A DNA stretch of 64,000 nt, taken from contig CP053161.1 of NCBI GenBank assembly GCA_014607495.2, positions 62,001 to 126,000 of the forward strand, read 5' to 3'. The notes below the pieces were generated by a model. That model was not told the origin of the DNA and made no database searches. It was given only the letters and a program-made list of their open reading frames with translations. Of the stretch, positions 1-10,043 are shown piece after piece. The stretch's first letter is position 1. Each line of letters starts with the position of its first letter. The stretch is from Carposina sasakii (lineage: Eukaryota > Arthropoda > Insecta > Lepidoptera > Carposinidae). The translations under genes and the position numbers were made by a program.

Positions 1-200
1 CATTGGATCTTTTTCTCATCAAATCGGTCAAACTAATATATCGTAATATAGGTTTAGTCTGTGCCAGTAACCACGATAACCATTTGTTTTCAAGGTAACA
101 GGAGCGAGCAGCAGTTGCCATTGCATTTAGTTTTTTTGTTATTTAAGTTGATATTTAAGTGATTTTACTTATATTTCTTTCGTAAAATACTCGTAGGAAA

Positions 201-1280
201 ATGACTGATACCGGTTACGTCAAGGCACAATCGGATAACTTTCCGAAAATTTACGTTTTTATGATGTCAACATTTTTTGCATCGAATTCAGATTTTGTGT
301 CTACTGAAATAAAAGGAGTGAAAGCTGCAAGGTAAATATTATGTTTTATGAATATTTTTACTTGTACCTACCTATTTTAAAATATATACTAGGCATGGGC
401 TAATCATATCCGGGAAAGGATTGAACGTGTAGTATATCACTCCGACTAAGGATATATATCCTTTTAACATATCCAACTCCGCGTGTATATCCGGGAACGA
501 AGAGATTTAAGTGACGCGAGATATGACTGGGATTGGTTTGGTTAGGTTGTTGTGTGTCCTTTTAACAGATCCAACTCCGCGTACATATCCGGGAATGAAG
601 AGATTAAGCGAACCGAGATATGATTGGGATGATCTATCCAAATAATAATTAGAATATTTGATAGGCGTATTTAAAAATCACAGTAGGTACACTAAAACTA
701 TTGTCCTAAAAATAATTCCAAATCCAAACAGCTTTTATTTACATTAAAAACAAAATACTTAAGATCAAATATAAAACGGAATGAATAGAAATTTTGAAAA
801 TTATAATTACGAAAACAAATATTTATACTAAACGGCATGCCTGTCGCTCGTGAGTATTCGTATATACTCGTGTAATGTCGTTACATTCGCGCTCATGCGT
901 CTACTGCGATAGTACCGCGCGTTCCGGCGCGTTCGCATTCCGTCTCGCTCACTTATTCTTATCTTCGGCATTATTCGGTAGGTCGGAGTGGGTCGGATAT
1001 AGGATATGGTAACTTTCTTTAAAGTGAAGGAGTTGATTCATATCCACCTCTGGATATATATCCGAGGATATAGTTGTGTCCGGAGTTACCCATGTCTAAT
1101 ATATACCTATAGCAATAGAAAATTTCTATTCCTATAGCATAACCTGAAGATTTGAATTGTGAACTGGTGGGCTTCCAGTCGGGCAATGCTTTATTTATAT
1201 ATCAGTATGTACCTATACATATATTTGTTTTTTAGGTCTAAAAGAGAAACATGGTAATTCTGCAGTTGGATATGTACAAG
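201..1280 (+). pseudogene. Fossil of a YqaJ/SWIM-type lepidopteran gene family, two exons
   Basis: Exon 1 (201-332) opens with ATG and reads MTDTGYVKAQSDNFPKIYVF, later FASNSDFVSTEIKGVKAAR, and ends at an AG|GTAAAT donor. The acceptor TTTTTTAG is at 1228-1235. Exon 2 starts at 1236 and reads R-S-K-R-E-T, then continues GNSAVGYVQVKR only after a frame change. A 2-bp loss in what should be a Tyr codon (ACATGG where ACATATGG is expected) explains the shift. From memory, the two blocks match the N-terminus of lepidopteran proteins annotated with YqaJ recombinase or SWIM domains, where both segments are collinear and separated by an intron at this site. The intron now holds a 709-bp hAT-like insertion, and exon 2 is cut at about 1281 by another repeat. 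The SWIM zinc-binding part and YqaJ domain are not seen. It is broken and unlikely to be functional. Family assignment is moderate; the pseudogene call is firm if the family is right. Confidence 0.6.
390..1098. mobile_element. hAT-like non-autonomous element with 8-bp target duplication
   Basis: The ends are short inverted repeats, TAGGCATGGGCTAA at the left and TTACCCATGTCTA at the right. They are flanked by a perfect 8-bp direct repeat ATATATAC (382-389 and 1099-1106), the target size of the hAT superfamily. The interior has repeated ATATCC motifs and a GC-rich centre near 840-990. No transposase frame is present. It sits inside the intron of the YqaJ-like fossil; removing it leaves an intron of about 190 bp. 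Confidence 0.75.
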
Positions 1281-1865
1281 TTAAGAGGAGGCAGACCTTA
1301 TTTAGCATCTTTTTGATGAAATATGCTGAAACGGGTGCATGTTTGTTTAATGTGAGACTATTACACTATATTCTTAGTACCCTTAACTATGTCATGTAAA
1401 GCCAAAAACATGATTTAATGATTTTCGCTCGATAGTTTTGTTTTTTGAAATCGACATGTTTTTTAGTCATTTTTACTTCTATTTCGGCTATTACATGAGG
1501 TAGGCGTTTAAAATAAATTCGGATATCAAGATAATAATGATAGTAAACTTTTGTAAAGCCAAAATTAAAAAACAATCATAATTGAACACACAATTAATAA
1601 AAATCTTTTTGAGACTTACGCCCTTTACTTCTGAGCTCAATCAGTTGTTTAGCGTGCAAGCGATATTCTACTCTAATGCTTACTGAAAAGCGTTAAATAG
1701 TAACTTCGTGCCCGCTGACGCTCAGTACCGCGCTGTGCGCCGACGACGTAGGGTCTATGTCGCTTTTGCCCACGGCAGTGGCATTTTTTATTATCTTGTG
1801 GTGTAGGTATTACTCGATTGAGTTCGGACTAATGGGAAATAAAACTAAAAAATATGTTTCCAAAA
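1281..1865 (-). repeat. Dispersed repeat, copy 1 of 2 in the window
   Basis: The reverse complement of this segment aligns by eye with 44850-45384, with scattered substitutions and indels. Shared landmarks are the GTCTGC..CCTCTTAA end, a GGGCACGAAGTTACTATT block and GCGACATAGACCCT. The end at 1281 falls inside exon 2 of the YqaJ-like fossil. No inverted repeats or coding capacity were recognised, so the class is unknown. Confidence 0.7.
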
Positions 1866-2484
1866 GGAAGATGGCTCAACGTTGGGGAATTTTCTAAAAA
1901 GGGGAGAGAATCAAAGGTGTAAGTAGCTATAATCATAATTAGTAAGTATGTAAAGTTTAGTGCTGAGAATGCATTTTATAATGGACAGCAGAAAAAACAA
2001 AATGTCGAAATTACGGGATAAAATATTTACCCGGGATAAAAAGTATAATGTGTTATTCTGATACGTACCTAAGCTAATATATAAGGTCTTTCCGAAATTA
2101 GTGATTTGCCTTTGACACGAAACTAGGAAAGTAAAAAGAAACAACTTTCACTATGGGGCCAACTCCGATATAGTGAAAAAAATCAGCTGTTCCATACATT
2201 TCAGGATTTTGCGTGATGAAGTAACAAACATACACACTCACACACATACAAACTTTCACCATTATAAATTGGTAGAATTCCTTTGAACGATGGCGCTAGT
2301 TGCTTTGTTTATCTATGTAAAAGTCTACAAAAGAAATTAGTTCCGAAATCACACACACAGCATGAGAAGTATTCTATAAGCGCACTGCTTTACACATGAA
2401 GCACATACACAAATTTTATATACATTTACGAGTATATGTAGGTACAATATCTTTCACTCACCTAAGGAACTTACTTACTACTAC
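1866..2484. other. Repeat-derived intergenic DNA
   Basis: No gene is seen. Around 1985-2040 there is an antisense fragment of the dispersed family carrying ACAAAATGTCGAAATTA and CCCGGGATAAAA, also seen at 15640, 18020 and 40450. The stretch 2155-2400 has CA-rich tracts and looks like old repeat sequence. Confidence 0.5.
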
Positions 2485-3130
2485 AGGTGAGGCATAAATA
2501 TTGGAATAGGTATGTGGATTAGGTATTTTTCAATACTAGTCGGTACCTAATACAACGTAATTAGGTCATCATCATCTTCCTGCCCTGTTCCCATTTATTT
2601 GGGGTCGGCACAATATGTACTTTTCTTCCATTCATCCCTATTATCCGTCATCTCATGGCTCACTCCCAGTACACGCATATCCTCCCTCACACAGTCCATC
2701 CAACATTTCTTTGGTCTACCTCTTCTTTATATCCATCCACACTCATGCACAAAGCTCTCTGTAAAATATGCCTTTCATCCCGTCGCTTTACATCATAGAC
2801 TCATAATATAGCTTTACATGCCCGTACCAAGACAGACGGTTACTTCGTAACTTGTCTGTGATCGGCGCAACTTTCAAACTTCCTCTTATATACACATTTC
2901 TTATTTTATCTTCTTGTAACTCCACACATCCATCTCAACATTCTCATCTTGCTTACATGGAATTGATTTTTATCCTTCTTCTTTATGGCCCAGCATTCAG
3001 ATACAAGACGACATTAGGTATTAGGTATCGCATAAAATATCATCTTATTATGAGAAATCAACCGTAAGGCATAGACTATAAGTTTCAATTTTATTATTTA
3101 GCAAAAATACTACAATATCATTAGAATATG
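2485..3130. mobile_element. Rearranged pieces of a TIR element around an RTE fragment
   Basis: The left flank (about 2485-2560) matches the reverse complement of the right half of the TIR element at 36970-37225. The right flank (about 3040-3128) matches the left half of that element in direct orientation. Between them lies an RTE fragment. The flank order and orientation do not fit a simple insertion, so an inversion or a foldback-type ancestor is likely. Shared landmarks are GTCGGTACCTAATACAA and GCAAAAATACTACAATATCA. Confidence 0.55.
2575..3005 (-). pseudogene. RTE-clade LINE reverse transcriptase, C-terminal remnant
   Basis: Read on the minus strand across several frames, this gives the usual end of insect RTE-type endonuclease/reverse transcriptases: a MRMLRWMCGV-like block, then RNVYIRGSLKVAPITDKLRS, SWYGHV, GRPKKCWMDCVREDMRVLGV and CADPK. 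It ends in a GATGATGAT-type tail near 2570. Frameshifts and stops interrupt it, so it is a dead 5'-truncated insertion. The polymerase catalytic motifs are absent. Assignment rests on remembered family pattern. Confidence 0.7.
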
Positions 3131-3162
3131 AAGATAATTTCACCGTCTCTATCAAGTTTATA

Positions 3163-3245
3163 ATAGCCCAGCGGTTACATCGGCGGAGTCGAAAATCAGA
3201 TATTCCTGGTTCGTATCCGGGTACAGACAAGACTTTTTTTTCCTT
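3163..3245 (+). repeat. tRNA-like SINE head, degraded
   Basis: The segment carries a box A-like TAGCCCAGCGGT and, about 40 nt later, a box B-like GGTTCGTATCC. These are spaced as in a tRNA-derived SINE head, and a T-run follows at 3233-3251. Cloverleaf pairing is poor. I read it as a SINE remnant, not a working tRNA. Confidence 0.45.
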
Positions 3246-4176
3246 TTTTTTTTACAAAATTAAAATCCTTTATTTAAACAAAATATGTGACACAAACTAA
3301 AAACAATTTAACTAAATATTAAAAATTTAACCTAATATAAAAAATGCATTTCGCTATTATCACGATATTTTCTATTTCCACAACTATTCTTTCTACGTAG
3401 GTATTTATTAGATAATGGATCATTCACCGAAAACCGATACTAAATATTCACCGAATAAAGATTCTACGTATTTATCTAATACGTAATGGATCACAGTAAT
3501 GGAACGGCCATATTGCATAAATATTAGTATGTATTAGGTCGAACAGGTACGATTTTTACCTAATCCGACCCATCTTTACTTACTACGTAGCATCTTCGGC
3601 AGCAGTTCCTTATCTACAATATTTTGTTTATAGAATTCAAACAAATTGTGCCGAACAAAAAGTCCTGGAGTCGCCCGTCAAAGTTTATACCGAACTAATA
3701 CCACCTGTAATGTTTGAAGAAAAGTGAGTGAGAACCTACCTACCTGCTATAATTTTGTTGTTTTTGCTCACTTGTTTTCACTTTTGGCTACTAAAACTTT
3801 TTTGATATTTTTAAACTCATTTCATATTTTAGCTCTCCGATTGACAGTTTGATGGTAACAGAGAACAGAAGGTATTTTACTGTATAAGGTAAATAGTACA
3901 TATATATTTCTTGGGGAGTGTAGAGGATTAGTAAGAAAAATCATTTAATTTAATTGTATAGTATTTAAACGCACATCAAATAAAATGATTTTTTTAGTCA
4001 CAAATAATTGGAATTCGTATCAAAATTACTGACTGCACAGCAAAATCCTCAAATGAGAATATTGCTAATCAAACTGCAATTTATATTTGTGGCATACGCA
4101 TACCGCTATTTATCTTTAAATAAAGTTTTTTTTATTTATGCACAGCTAATATTGCGAATGCACATTATACATACCT

Positions 4177-4177
<1 letters not shown>
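3246..4177. other. No gene seen
   Basis: AT-rich sequence with many TAGGTA and CCTACC tracts typical of moth and butterfly non-coding DNA. No open frame with coding character, RNA gene or clear element boundary was found. Confidence 0.4.
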
Positions 4178-4213
<36 letters not shown>

Positions 4214-4461
4214 AATAAATAAATAAATATTCACACACTTTACAACACATTAACATTAACCTAGTCCCACACTAAGATCCCTAAGGTCTTGTGTCGTGGG
4301 TACTAAGCAACGGTATATAAATACATAGATAAGTATATAAACATCCATGACTCGGAAACAAACATCGATATTCATCACATCAATGTTTTGCACCTACCGG
4401 GATTCGAACCCAGGACCTATGGCGTCGCAGGCAGGGCCACTACCAACTACACCAATCGGCC
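4178..4461 (-). mobile_element. tRNA-derived SINE, apparently full length
   Basis: On the minus strand it starts GGCCGATTGGTGTAGTTGG, giving a clean box A, followed by box B GGTTCGAATCCC. The body contains TTAGTACCCACGACACAAG and GATCTTAGTGTGGGACTAG. It ends in an A-rich tail, seen as the T-run 4178-4208 on the plus strand. It resembles the abundant lepidopteran SINEs with this head. The 3' part of a second copy lies at about 42108-42158. Confidence 0.75.
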
Positions 4462-4535
4462 GTTTATTTATTTTTAAAAAACACCTACTATTTATATTTA
4501 ACATACAGCAATTTACCTAAATGAAACGGCATTTT

Positions 4536-5982
4536 TTACCGACTTCAAAAAAAGGAGGAGGTTCTCAATTCGTCTGTATGTATAATATTTTTTTATGTAT
4601 GTTCACCGATATTTCCGTCAGTTATAAACGGATTTCAAAAATTTTTTTTTGGTTGGATAGAGTTCACTTCTGAGGTGGTCCCATTTTCACCAGGTCAGGA
4701 TCTGATGATGGGATCCAGGAGAAATCTAGGGCAACCACCGAAAATTGTATGCTCGTATGGTGCTTTTGTTACGTAATCATGTCCTACTCAGGTATATGCT
4801 TCAGGGTGTCAACATCTAATGCTGCTGTGCTGATGATGAAGCTACAGAACTCCTTAACGGTTAGGAGTTGGGATACAGTACTGCAATTGGTCAATGGAAA
4901 CTATTAAGTAGTATGTAGGGCTAACGTGTTACTTGAATCAACATCTGATGCTTCTGTGCTGATGATGAAGCTATAGAACTCCTTGACGGTTAGGAGTTGG
5001 GAGACAGTACAGCAATGGGTCGATGAAAACTATTTAGTAGTGTGTAGGGCTGACGTGTTACTTGAATCAACATCTGATGCTGCTGTGCTTATGATGAAGC
5101 TACAGAACTCCTTAACGGTTAGGAGTTGGGAGACAGTACTGCAATTGGTCGATGGAAACTATTTAGTAGTATGCAGGGCTTCATCTGATGCTGATGATGA
5201 AGCTACAGAACTCCTTAACGGTTAGGAGTTGGGAGACAGTACTGCAATTGGTCGATGGAAACTATATAGTGGTATGTAGGGCTAACTTGTTGCTTGTGAG
5301 GTATACTTGAATCAACATCTGATGCTGCTGTGATGATGGTTAAGCTACAGAACTCCTTAGCGGTTAGGAGTTGGGATACAGTACTGCAATTGGTCAATGG
5401 AAACTATTTAGTAGTATGTAGGGCTAACGTGTTACTTGAATCAACATCTGATGCTTCTGTGCTGATGATGAAGCTACAGAACACCTTAACGGTTAGGAGT
5501 TCGGAGACAGTACAGCAATTGGTCGATGAAAACTATTTAGTAGTGTGTAGGGCTGACGTGTTACTTGAATCAATATCTGATGCTGCTGTGCTGATGATGA
5601 AGCTACAGAACTCCTTAACGGTTAGGAGTTGGGAGACAGTACTGCAATTGGTCGATGGAAACTATTTAGTAGTATGCAGGGCTAACGTGTTACTTGAATC
5701 AACATCTGATGCTGATGATGAAGCTACAGAACTCCTTAACGGTTAGGAGTTGGGAGACAGTACTGCAATTGGTCGATGGAAACTATATAGTGCTATGTAG
5801 GGCTAACTTGTTGCTTGTGAGGTATACTTGAATCGACATCTGATGCTGCTGTGCTGATGGTCAAGCTACAGAACTCCTTAACGGTTAGGAGTTAGGGGAC
5901 AGTACTGCAATTGGTCGATGGAAACTACACAGGGTGTTTTTTTGTGGCCACCATTAACGAAGGGTACGTACTCTATACATCA
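4536..5982. repeat. Tandem segmental duplication, unit 1
   Basis: This 1447-bp block is repeated immediately downstream at 5983-7428 with almost no differences. The one I saw is a T-run of 9 versus 8 near 4632/6079. Each unit contains, in order, the TTACCGACTTC repeat head with its flank (about 270 bp), a 129-bp-period minisatellite, and the first ~50 bp of a CAGGGTG-type MITE. The duplication therefore postdates the MITE insertion. Confidence 0.92.
4809..5930 (+). repeat. 129-bp minisatellite in higher-order ABCD arrangement, array 1
   Basis: Nine repeats start at 4809, 4938, 5067, 5181, 5312, 5441, 5570, 5699 and 5833. Four of the eight spacings are exactly 129 bp near the start of each group, five in all. 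Diagnostic variants recur every fourth repeat: A has GGGATACAG and GGTCAATGG, B has GTGTGTAGGGCTGACG, C has ATGCAGGGCT, D is shortened to GATGCTGATGATGAAGC and carries CTTGTGAGGTATAC. The order is ABCD-ABCD-A. Since 129 bp is 43 codons, a frame stays open across units, for example 5330-5746 with repeated NSLTVRSWETVLQLVDGNYL. I do not recognise the peptide and doubt it is made. Confidence 0.85.
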
Positions 5983-7428
5983 TTACCGACTTCAAAAAAA
6001 GGAGGAGGTTCTCAATTCGTCTGTATGTATAATATTTTTTTATGTATGTTCACCGATATTTCCGTCAGTTATAAACGGATTTCAAAAATTTTTTTTGGTT
6101 GGATAGAGTTCACTTCTGAGGTGGTCCCATTTTCACCAGGTCAGGATCTGATGATGGGATCCAGGAGAAATCTAGGGCAACCACCGAAAATTGTATGCTC
6201 GTATGGTGCTTTTGTTACGTAATCATGTCCTACTCAGGTATATGCTTCAGGGTGTCAACATCTAATGCTGCTGTGCTGATGATGAAGCTACAGAACTCCT
6301 TAACGGTTAGGAGTTGGGATACAGTACTGCAATTGGTCAATGGAAACTATTAAGTAGTATGTAGGGCTAACGTGTTACTTGAATCAACATCTGATGCTTC
6401 TGTGCTGATGATGAAGCTATAGAACTCCTTGACGGTTAGGAGTTGGGAGACAGTACAGCAATGGGTCGATGAAAACTATTTAGTAGTGTGTAGGGCTGAC
6501 GTGTTACTTGAATCAACATCTGATGCTGCTGTGCTTATGATGAAGCTACAGAACTCCTTAACGGTTAGGAGTTGGGAGACAGTACTGCAATTGGTCGATG
6601 GAAACTATTTAGTAGTATGCAGGGCTTCATCTGATGCTGATGATGAAGCTACAGAACTCCTTAACGGTTAGGAGTTGGGAGACAGTACTGCAATTGGTCG
6701 ATGGAAACTATATAGTGGTATGTAGGGCTAACTTGTTGCTTGTGAGGTATACTTGAATCAACATCTGATGCTGCTGTGATGATGGTTAAGCTACAGAACT
6801 CCTTAGCGGTTAGGAGTTGGGATACAGTACTGCAATTGGTCAATGGAAACTATTTAGTAGTATGTAGGGCTAACGTGTTACTTGAATCAACATCTGATGC
6901 TTCTGTGCTGATGATGAAGCTACAGAACACCTTAACGGTTAGGAGTTCGGAGACAGTACAGCAATTGGTCGATGAAAACTATTTAGTAGTGTGTAGGGCT
7001 GACGTGTTACTTGAATCAATATCTGATGCTGCTGTGCTGATGATGAAGCTACAGAACTCCTTAACGGTTAGGAGTTGGGAGACAGTACTGCAATTGGTCG
7101 ATGGAAACTATTTAGTAGTATGCAGGGCTAACGTGTTACTTGAATCAACATCTGATGCTGATGATGAAGCTACAGAACTCCTTAACGGTTAGGAGTTGGG
7201 AGACAGTACTGCAATTGGTCGATGGAAACTATATAGTGCTATGTAGGGCTAACTTGTTGCTTGTGAGGTATACTTGAATCGACATCTGATGCTGCTGTGC
7301 TGATGGTCAAGCTACAGAACTCCTTAACGGTTAGGAGTTAGGGGACAGTACTGCAATTGGTCGATGGAAACTACACAGGGTGTTTTTTTGTGGCCACCAT
7401 TAACGAAGGGTACGTACTCTATACATCA
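5983..7428. repeat. Tandem segmental duplication, unit 2
   Basis: Second copy of the 4536-5982 block. Only this unit runs on into the remainder of the MITE (to about 7752), so the original right junction is here. In unit 1 the MITE is cut after TACATCA. The near-identity implies a very recent event, or an assembly duplication. Confidence 0.92.
6255..7376 (+). repeat. 129-bp minisatellite, array 2
   Basis: Copy of the array at 4809-5930, displaced by 1446 bp within the second duplication unit, with the same ABCD-ABCD-A order and the same open frame (6776-7192). Confidence 0.85.
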
Positions 7429-7752
7429 AATAAAGTAAGTTTATGCCAAAAAAATGCTTGGAATTTTTAATTTTTTTTTAATTTTAATTACTTGATCTGG
7501 CGAAATTTATAGTGTCTAGTGTTTATGCTAGTTTTTTCATAGAAAGATATTAATTATTTCTCGTGAAAAATCTTGCTACGCGCGTCTATGTGCATTCATG
7601 CAGAAAAACGCAGTCTATTTACTCAACTTTGGACCCTAATATTTTGGAAACCAGACACTTCCCAGGTATGCTTCCAAGGAGAAAAATGATCGTGATGATG
7701 AGGAGATTACGTAGTTTTCGGGAACGTTAACGACCAAAAATCACCATGTGTA
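7376..7752 (+). mobile_element. CAGGGTG-type MITE
   Basis: Starts CAGGGTGTTTTTTTGTGGCC and ends near CCAAAAATCACCATGTG, a decayed inverted CACCCTG end. It shares long blocks with 43201-43586, 45606-45885, 62050-62429 and 47380-47492, for example TTTGGACCCTAATATTTTGG and ATGATCGTGATGATGAGGAG. No transposase is present. Confidence 0.75.
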
Positions 7753-7791
7753 AACTAGCATCTATTTAAGTCCACAACGCATTAACACAAC

Positions 7792-8392
7792 TAAAAATCG
7801 AGAAATAAACAGACTTTTTTTAAAAAAATTAACCGACTTCAAACTTTAACTAAAAAGCGATAAATAACGTAACTAATTTATCTACTTAATACATATTAAA
7901 TATCTCAAATTATTTAAATATTTACAACTTAATACCTAATACTGTAACAAAGTCATCTTTAACTATTTAAATATTTATAATTATCACTTATTTTTTGGAG
8001 TCGGTGCCAGCCAAACAAATAAATGTAATTAAGAAAACTGACCCACACTAAATAGTAAAACCAAGAATAGGAAATTGCATTAACGCTGCCTACTACGCCA
8101 TATTGTATTTTGCCGTGTGTGTGGCTTTGCCAGCCATGCGCGTCCATCAACACAACAGACTACGTTACCTAGGCTGGCACCGACTCCAAAAAATAAGTGA
8201 TAATTATAAATATTTAAATAGTTAAAGATGACTTTGTTACAGTATTAGGTATTAAGTTGTAAATATTTAAATAATTTGAGATATTTAATATGTATTAAGT
8301 AGATAAATTAGTTACGTTATTTATCGCTTTTTAGTTAAAGTTTGAAGTCGGTTAATTTTTTTAAAAAAAGTCTGTTTATTTCTCGATTTTTA
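7792..8392. mobile_element. Foldback element with 221-bp inverted arms
   Basis: The arms 7792-8012 and 8172-8392 are reverse complements over their whole length as far as I can follow by eye, separated by 159 nt. Outer arm sequence includes AATTAACCGACTTCAAACTT; inner arm ends are TCGGTGCCAGCC and GGCTGGCACCGA. The transcript would form a very long hairpin. One arm plus part of the spacer recurs, diverged, at 60527-60755. The CCGACTTC motif is shared with the repeats at 4538, 5985 and 10661, which suggests related families. Confidence 0.85.
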
Positions 8393-8729
8393 TTTACATA
8401 ATCATCTTAATATTAAAATTTGTTAAGTTACTACTTGTAACATTTTAACATATTGACTCACCTAAAAGCCTTCTTAAAAGCGATCTACATGAGTAAATTG
8501 GTCCCATTTCACATATGTATCGGATACTATTTTTTGTGATATATAAAATAAATCTTTGATATCTACCATTAATTCGTTTTATTCAAAACTTCCTAATACT
8601 TGTTGCATTGGATGAATTTCATACATAAATATAACTATGATGCAGGTAATGTGTTCTATTGTATGAATTATTTTTTAACATACCTATATTACTTATTAAT
8701 AAATTAATTAATTTAATTTAATTGTATTT
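8393..8729. other. No gene seen
   Basis: AT-rich sequence between two repeats. No coding signal or RNA gene was found. Confidence 0.4.
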
Positions 8730-8953
8730 TGCAAACAAAAATAAAATAAACATAACATTGAAATCAATTATAATAACGACTCTATGGGTTTTTATGTTCT
8801 CTGCGTTTGACCTAGCGTTGACCCGCCTGCTCGAAAGCGCGCGAATTTCGAATTTTAACACTACGCAGATCTTAACGCGTATCCTTGCATTGCGGGTGGC
8901 GGGGTATGTGGGCGGAGCAACCGTGGGACTTTTATTTGACTGCTGGCTCTTAA
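8730..8953 (+). repeat. Dispersed GC-rich repeat, copy 1
   Basis: This matches the reverse complement of 40031-40255, including TGACCCGCCTGCTCGAAAGC and GCGGGTGGCGGGGTATGTGG. In both copies one frame reads FSA(F/L)DLALTRLLESARI, then LRVAGYVGGATVG. GC content is much higher than the flanks. The element class is not recognised; see findings. Confidence 0.75.
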
Positions 8954-9227
8954 ACGGGAGGGGAATATATGCACAGTTAAGGCTCGCATAACACCTGAAC
9001 ACAATGTAAGACAGAAGTGTTATTCTGTAACCCTTGTGTGTGATGTGATGAACTGATGAGGCTGAAGAAACTGTCTTATCAGTTCAATGTGATTGTATTC
9101 CCATAGAACACTATATTTATAAATACAAGAATTTATACGCTATTCACTTTTGTTTGTTCTTGTGTTGTATAGACAGTTGTGGTTTAACCAATCAATTTGA
9201 CACCCAAGTTTGACATAACACAGCAAC

Positions 9228-9910
9228 TAAAGCTGCCTACTCACCACATTCGATGCAGTTTTCATGTGACTATGGCAATTTTGCACCTATTCAATCTGCA
9301 TGCCGATTCAATTTGATTAGGTGCAGGAATACCGTGCTATATTATCGGTATTATAACATAGACCCCAAGTAACTAAATATTAGTCGTCATCTCTATGTTA
9401 ACCCTTATTAACCGCCATATGTTCTTTTATCATCTTGCAGATTACTTTTTCGCCATACAAAAAGCAATATTTTTATAAATCAATAAATATATCTTATTGA
9501 CAAGTTTTTAAAAAGAAATGTCTGTATTGATCAAGTATTGATAAAATAAGTATATAGTAGAGAAAAATATCGGTGCGGGTCGACCCATCCATTTTGGCCG
9601 CGTGGTGCCGGCAGAGTAGAATTCGCACCACCCTATGTCTGCCCGTGGGTATACTACGAGGCGATTAAGGGTTCCCGGGAGGTGGGCAGCAGCGCCTCCC
9701 GTGTTGACAACATAGTCCAAAATACAAACTGCGGTCACCAACCCGTCTGCCCAACGTGGTGACTATGGGCAAATACCCCTCATGGCAGTCTAGTGGCGTG
9801 CCCTGGGGGAGGCCTACGTCCAGCAGTGGACTGCAATAAGCTGATGATGATGATGAGGCCCACTGCGCGACAGGTCAAATACGAAATTGGATCGTGAGTA
9901 GCCAGCTTTA
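9228..9910. mobile_element. TIR element interrupted by a SINE
   Basis: The left end TAAAGCTGCCTACTCACCA and the inverted right end (TAAAGCTGGCTACTCACGA on the opposite strand) match at 16 of 19 positions. The element would be about 420 bp without the nested SINE-like copy at 9596-9856. No transposase frame or clear target duplication was seen. Confidence 0.6.
9596..9856 (+). mobile_element. SINE-like element with LINE-type 3' end, copy A
   Basis: It begins GGCCGCGTGGTGCCGGCAGA and ends GGACTGCAATAAGCTGATGATG, tailing into GAT repeats. Near the end, GAGGCCTACGTCCAGCAGTGG would encode EAYVQQW, the closing peptide of some RTE-type reverse transcriptases, so the 3' end probably borrows from such a LINE. 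Four other copies (17660, 27385, 42163, 59568) end the same way, and three of them share the same 5' end, arguing for a defined short element. Confidence 0.75.
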
Positions 9911-10043
9911 CTTACTTGATAGATGTTTGATCAATGTTTGATTGTACAGACTTTGACGTCACGAAAATAATGTACTAAATAATGTATTTACGGTGCTGAT
10001 ATTTTTATTACATATATATAATTATGTAAATAATAATTTAAAA

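Noticed and set aside
4809..7376. CRISPR array
   Set aside because: The repeats are 129 bp and continuous, with no unique spacers. Their arrangement is that of a minisatellite with higher-order structure, in a eukaryotic repeat context.
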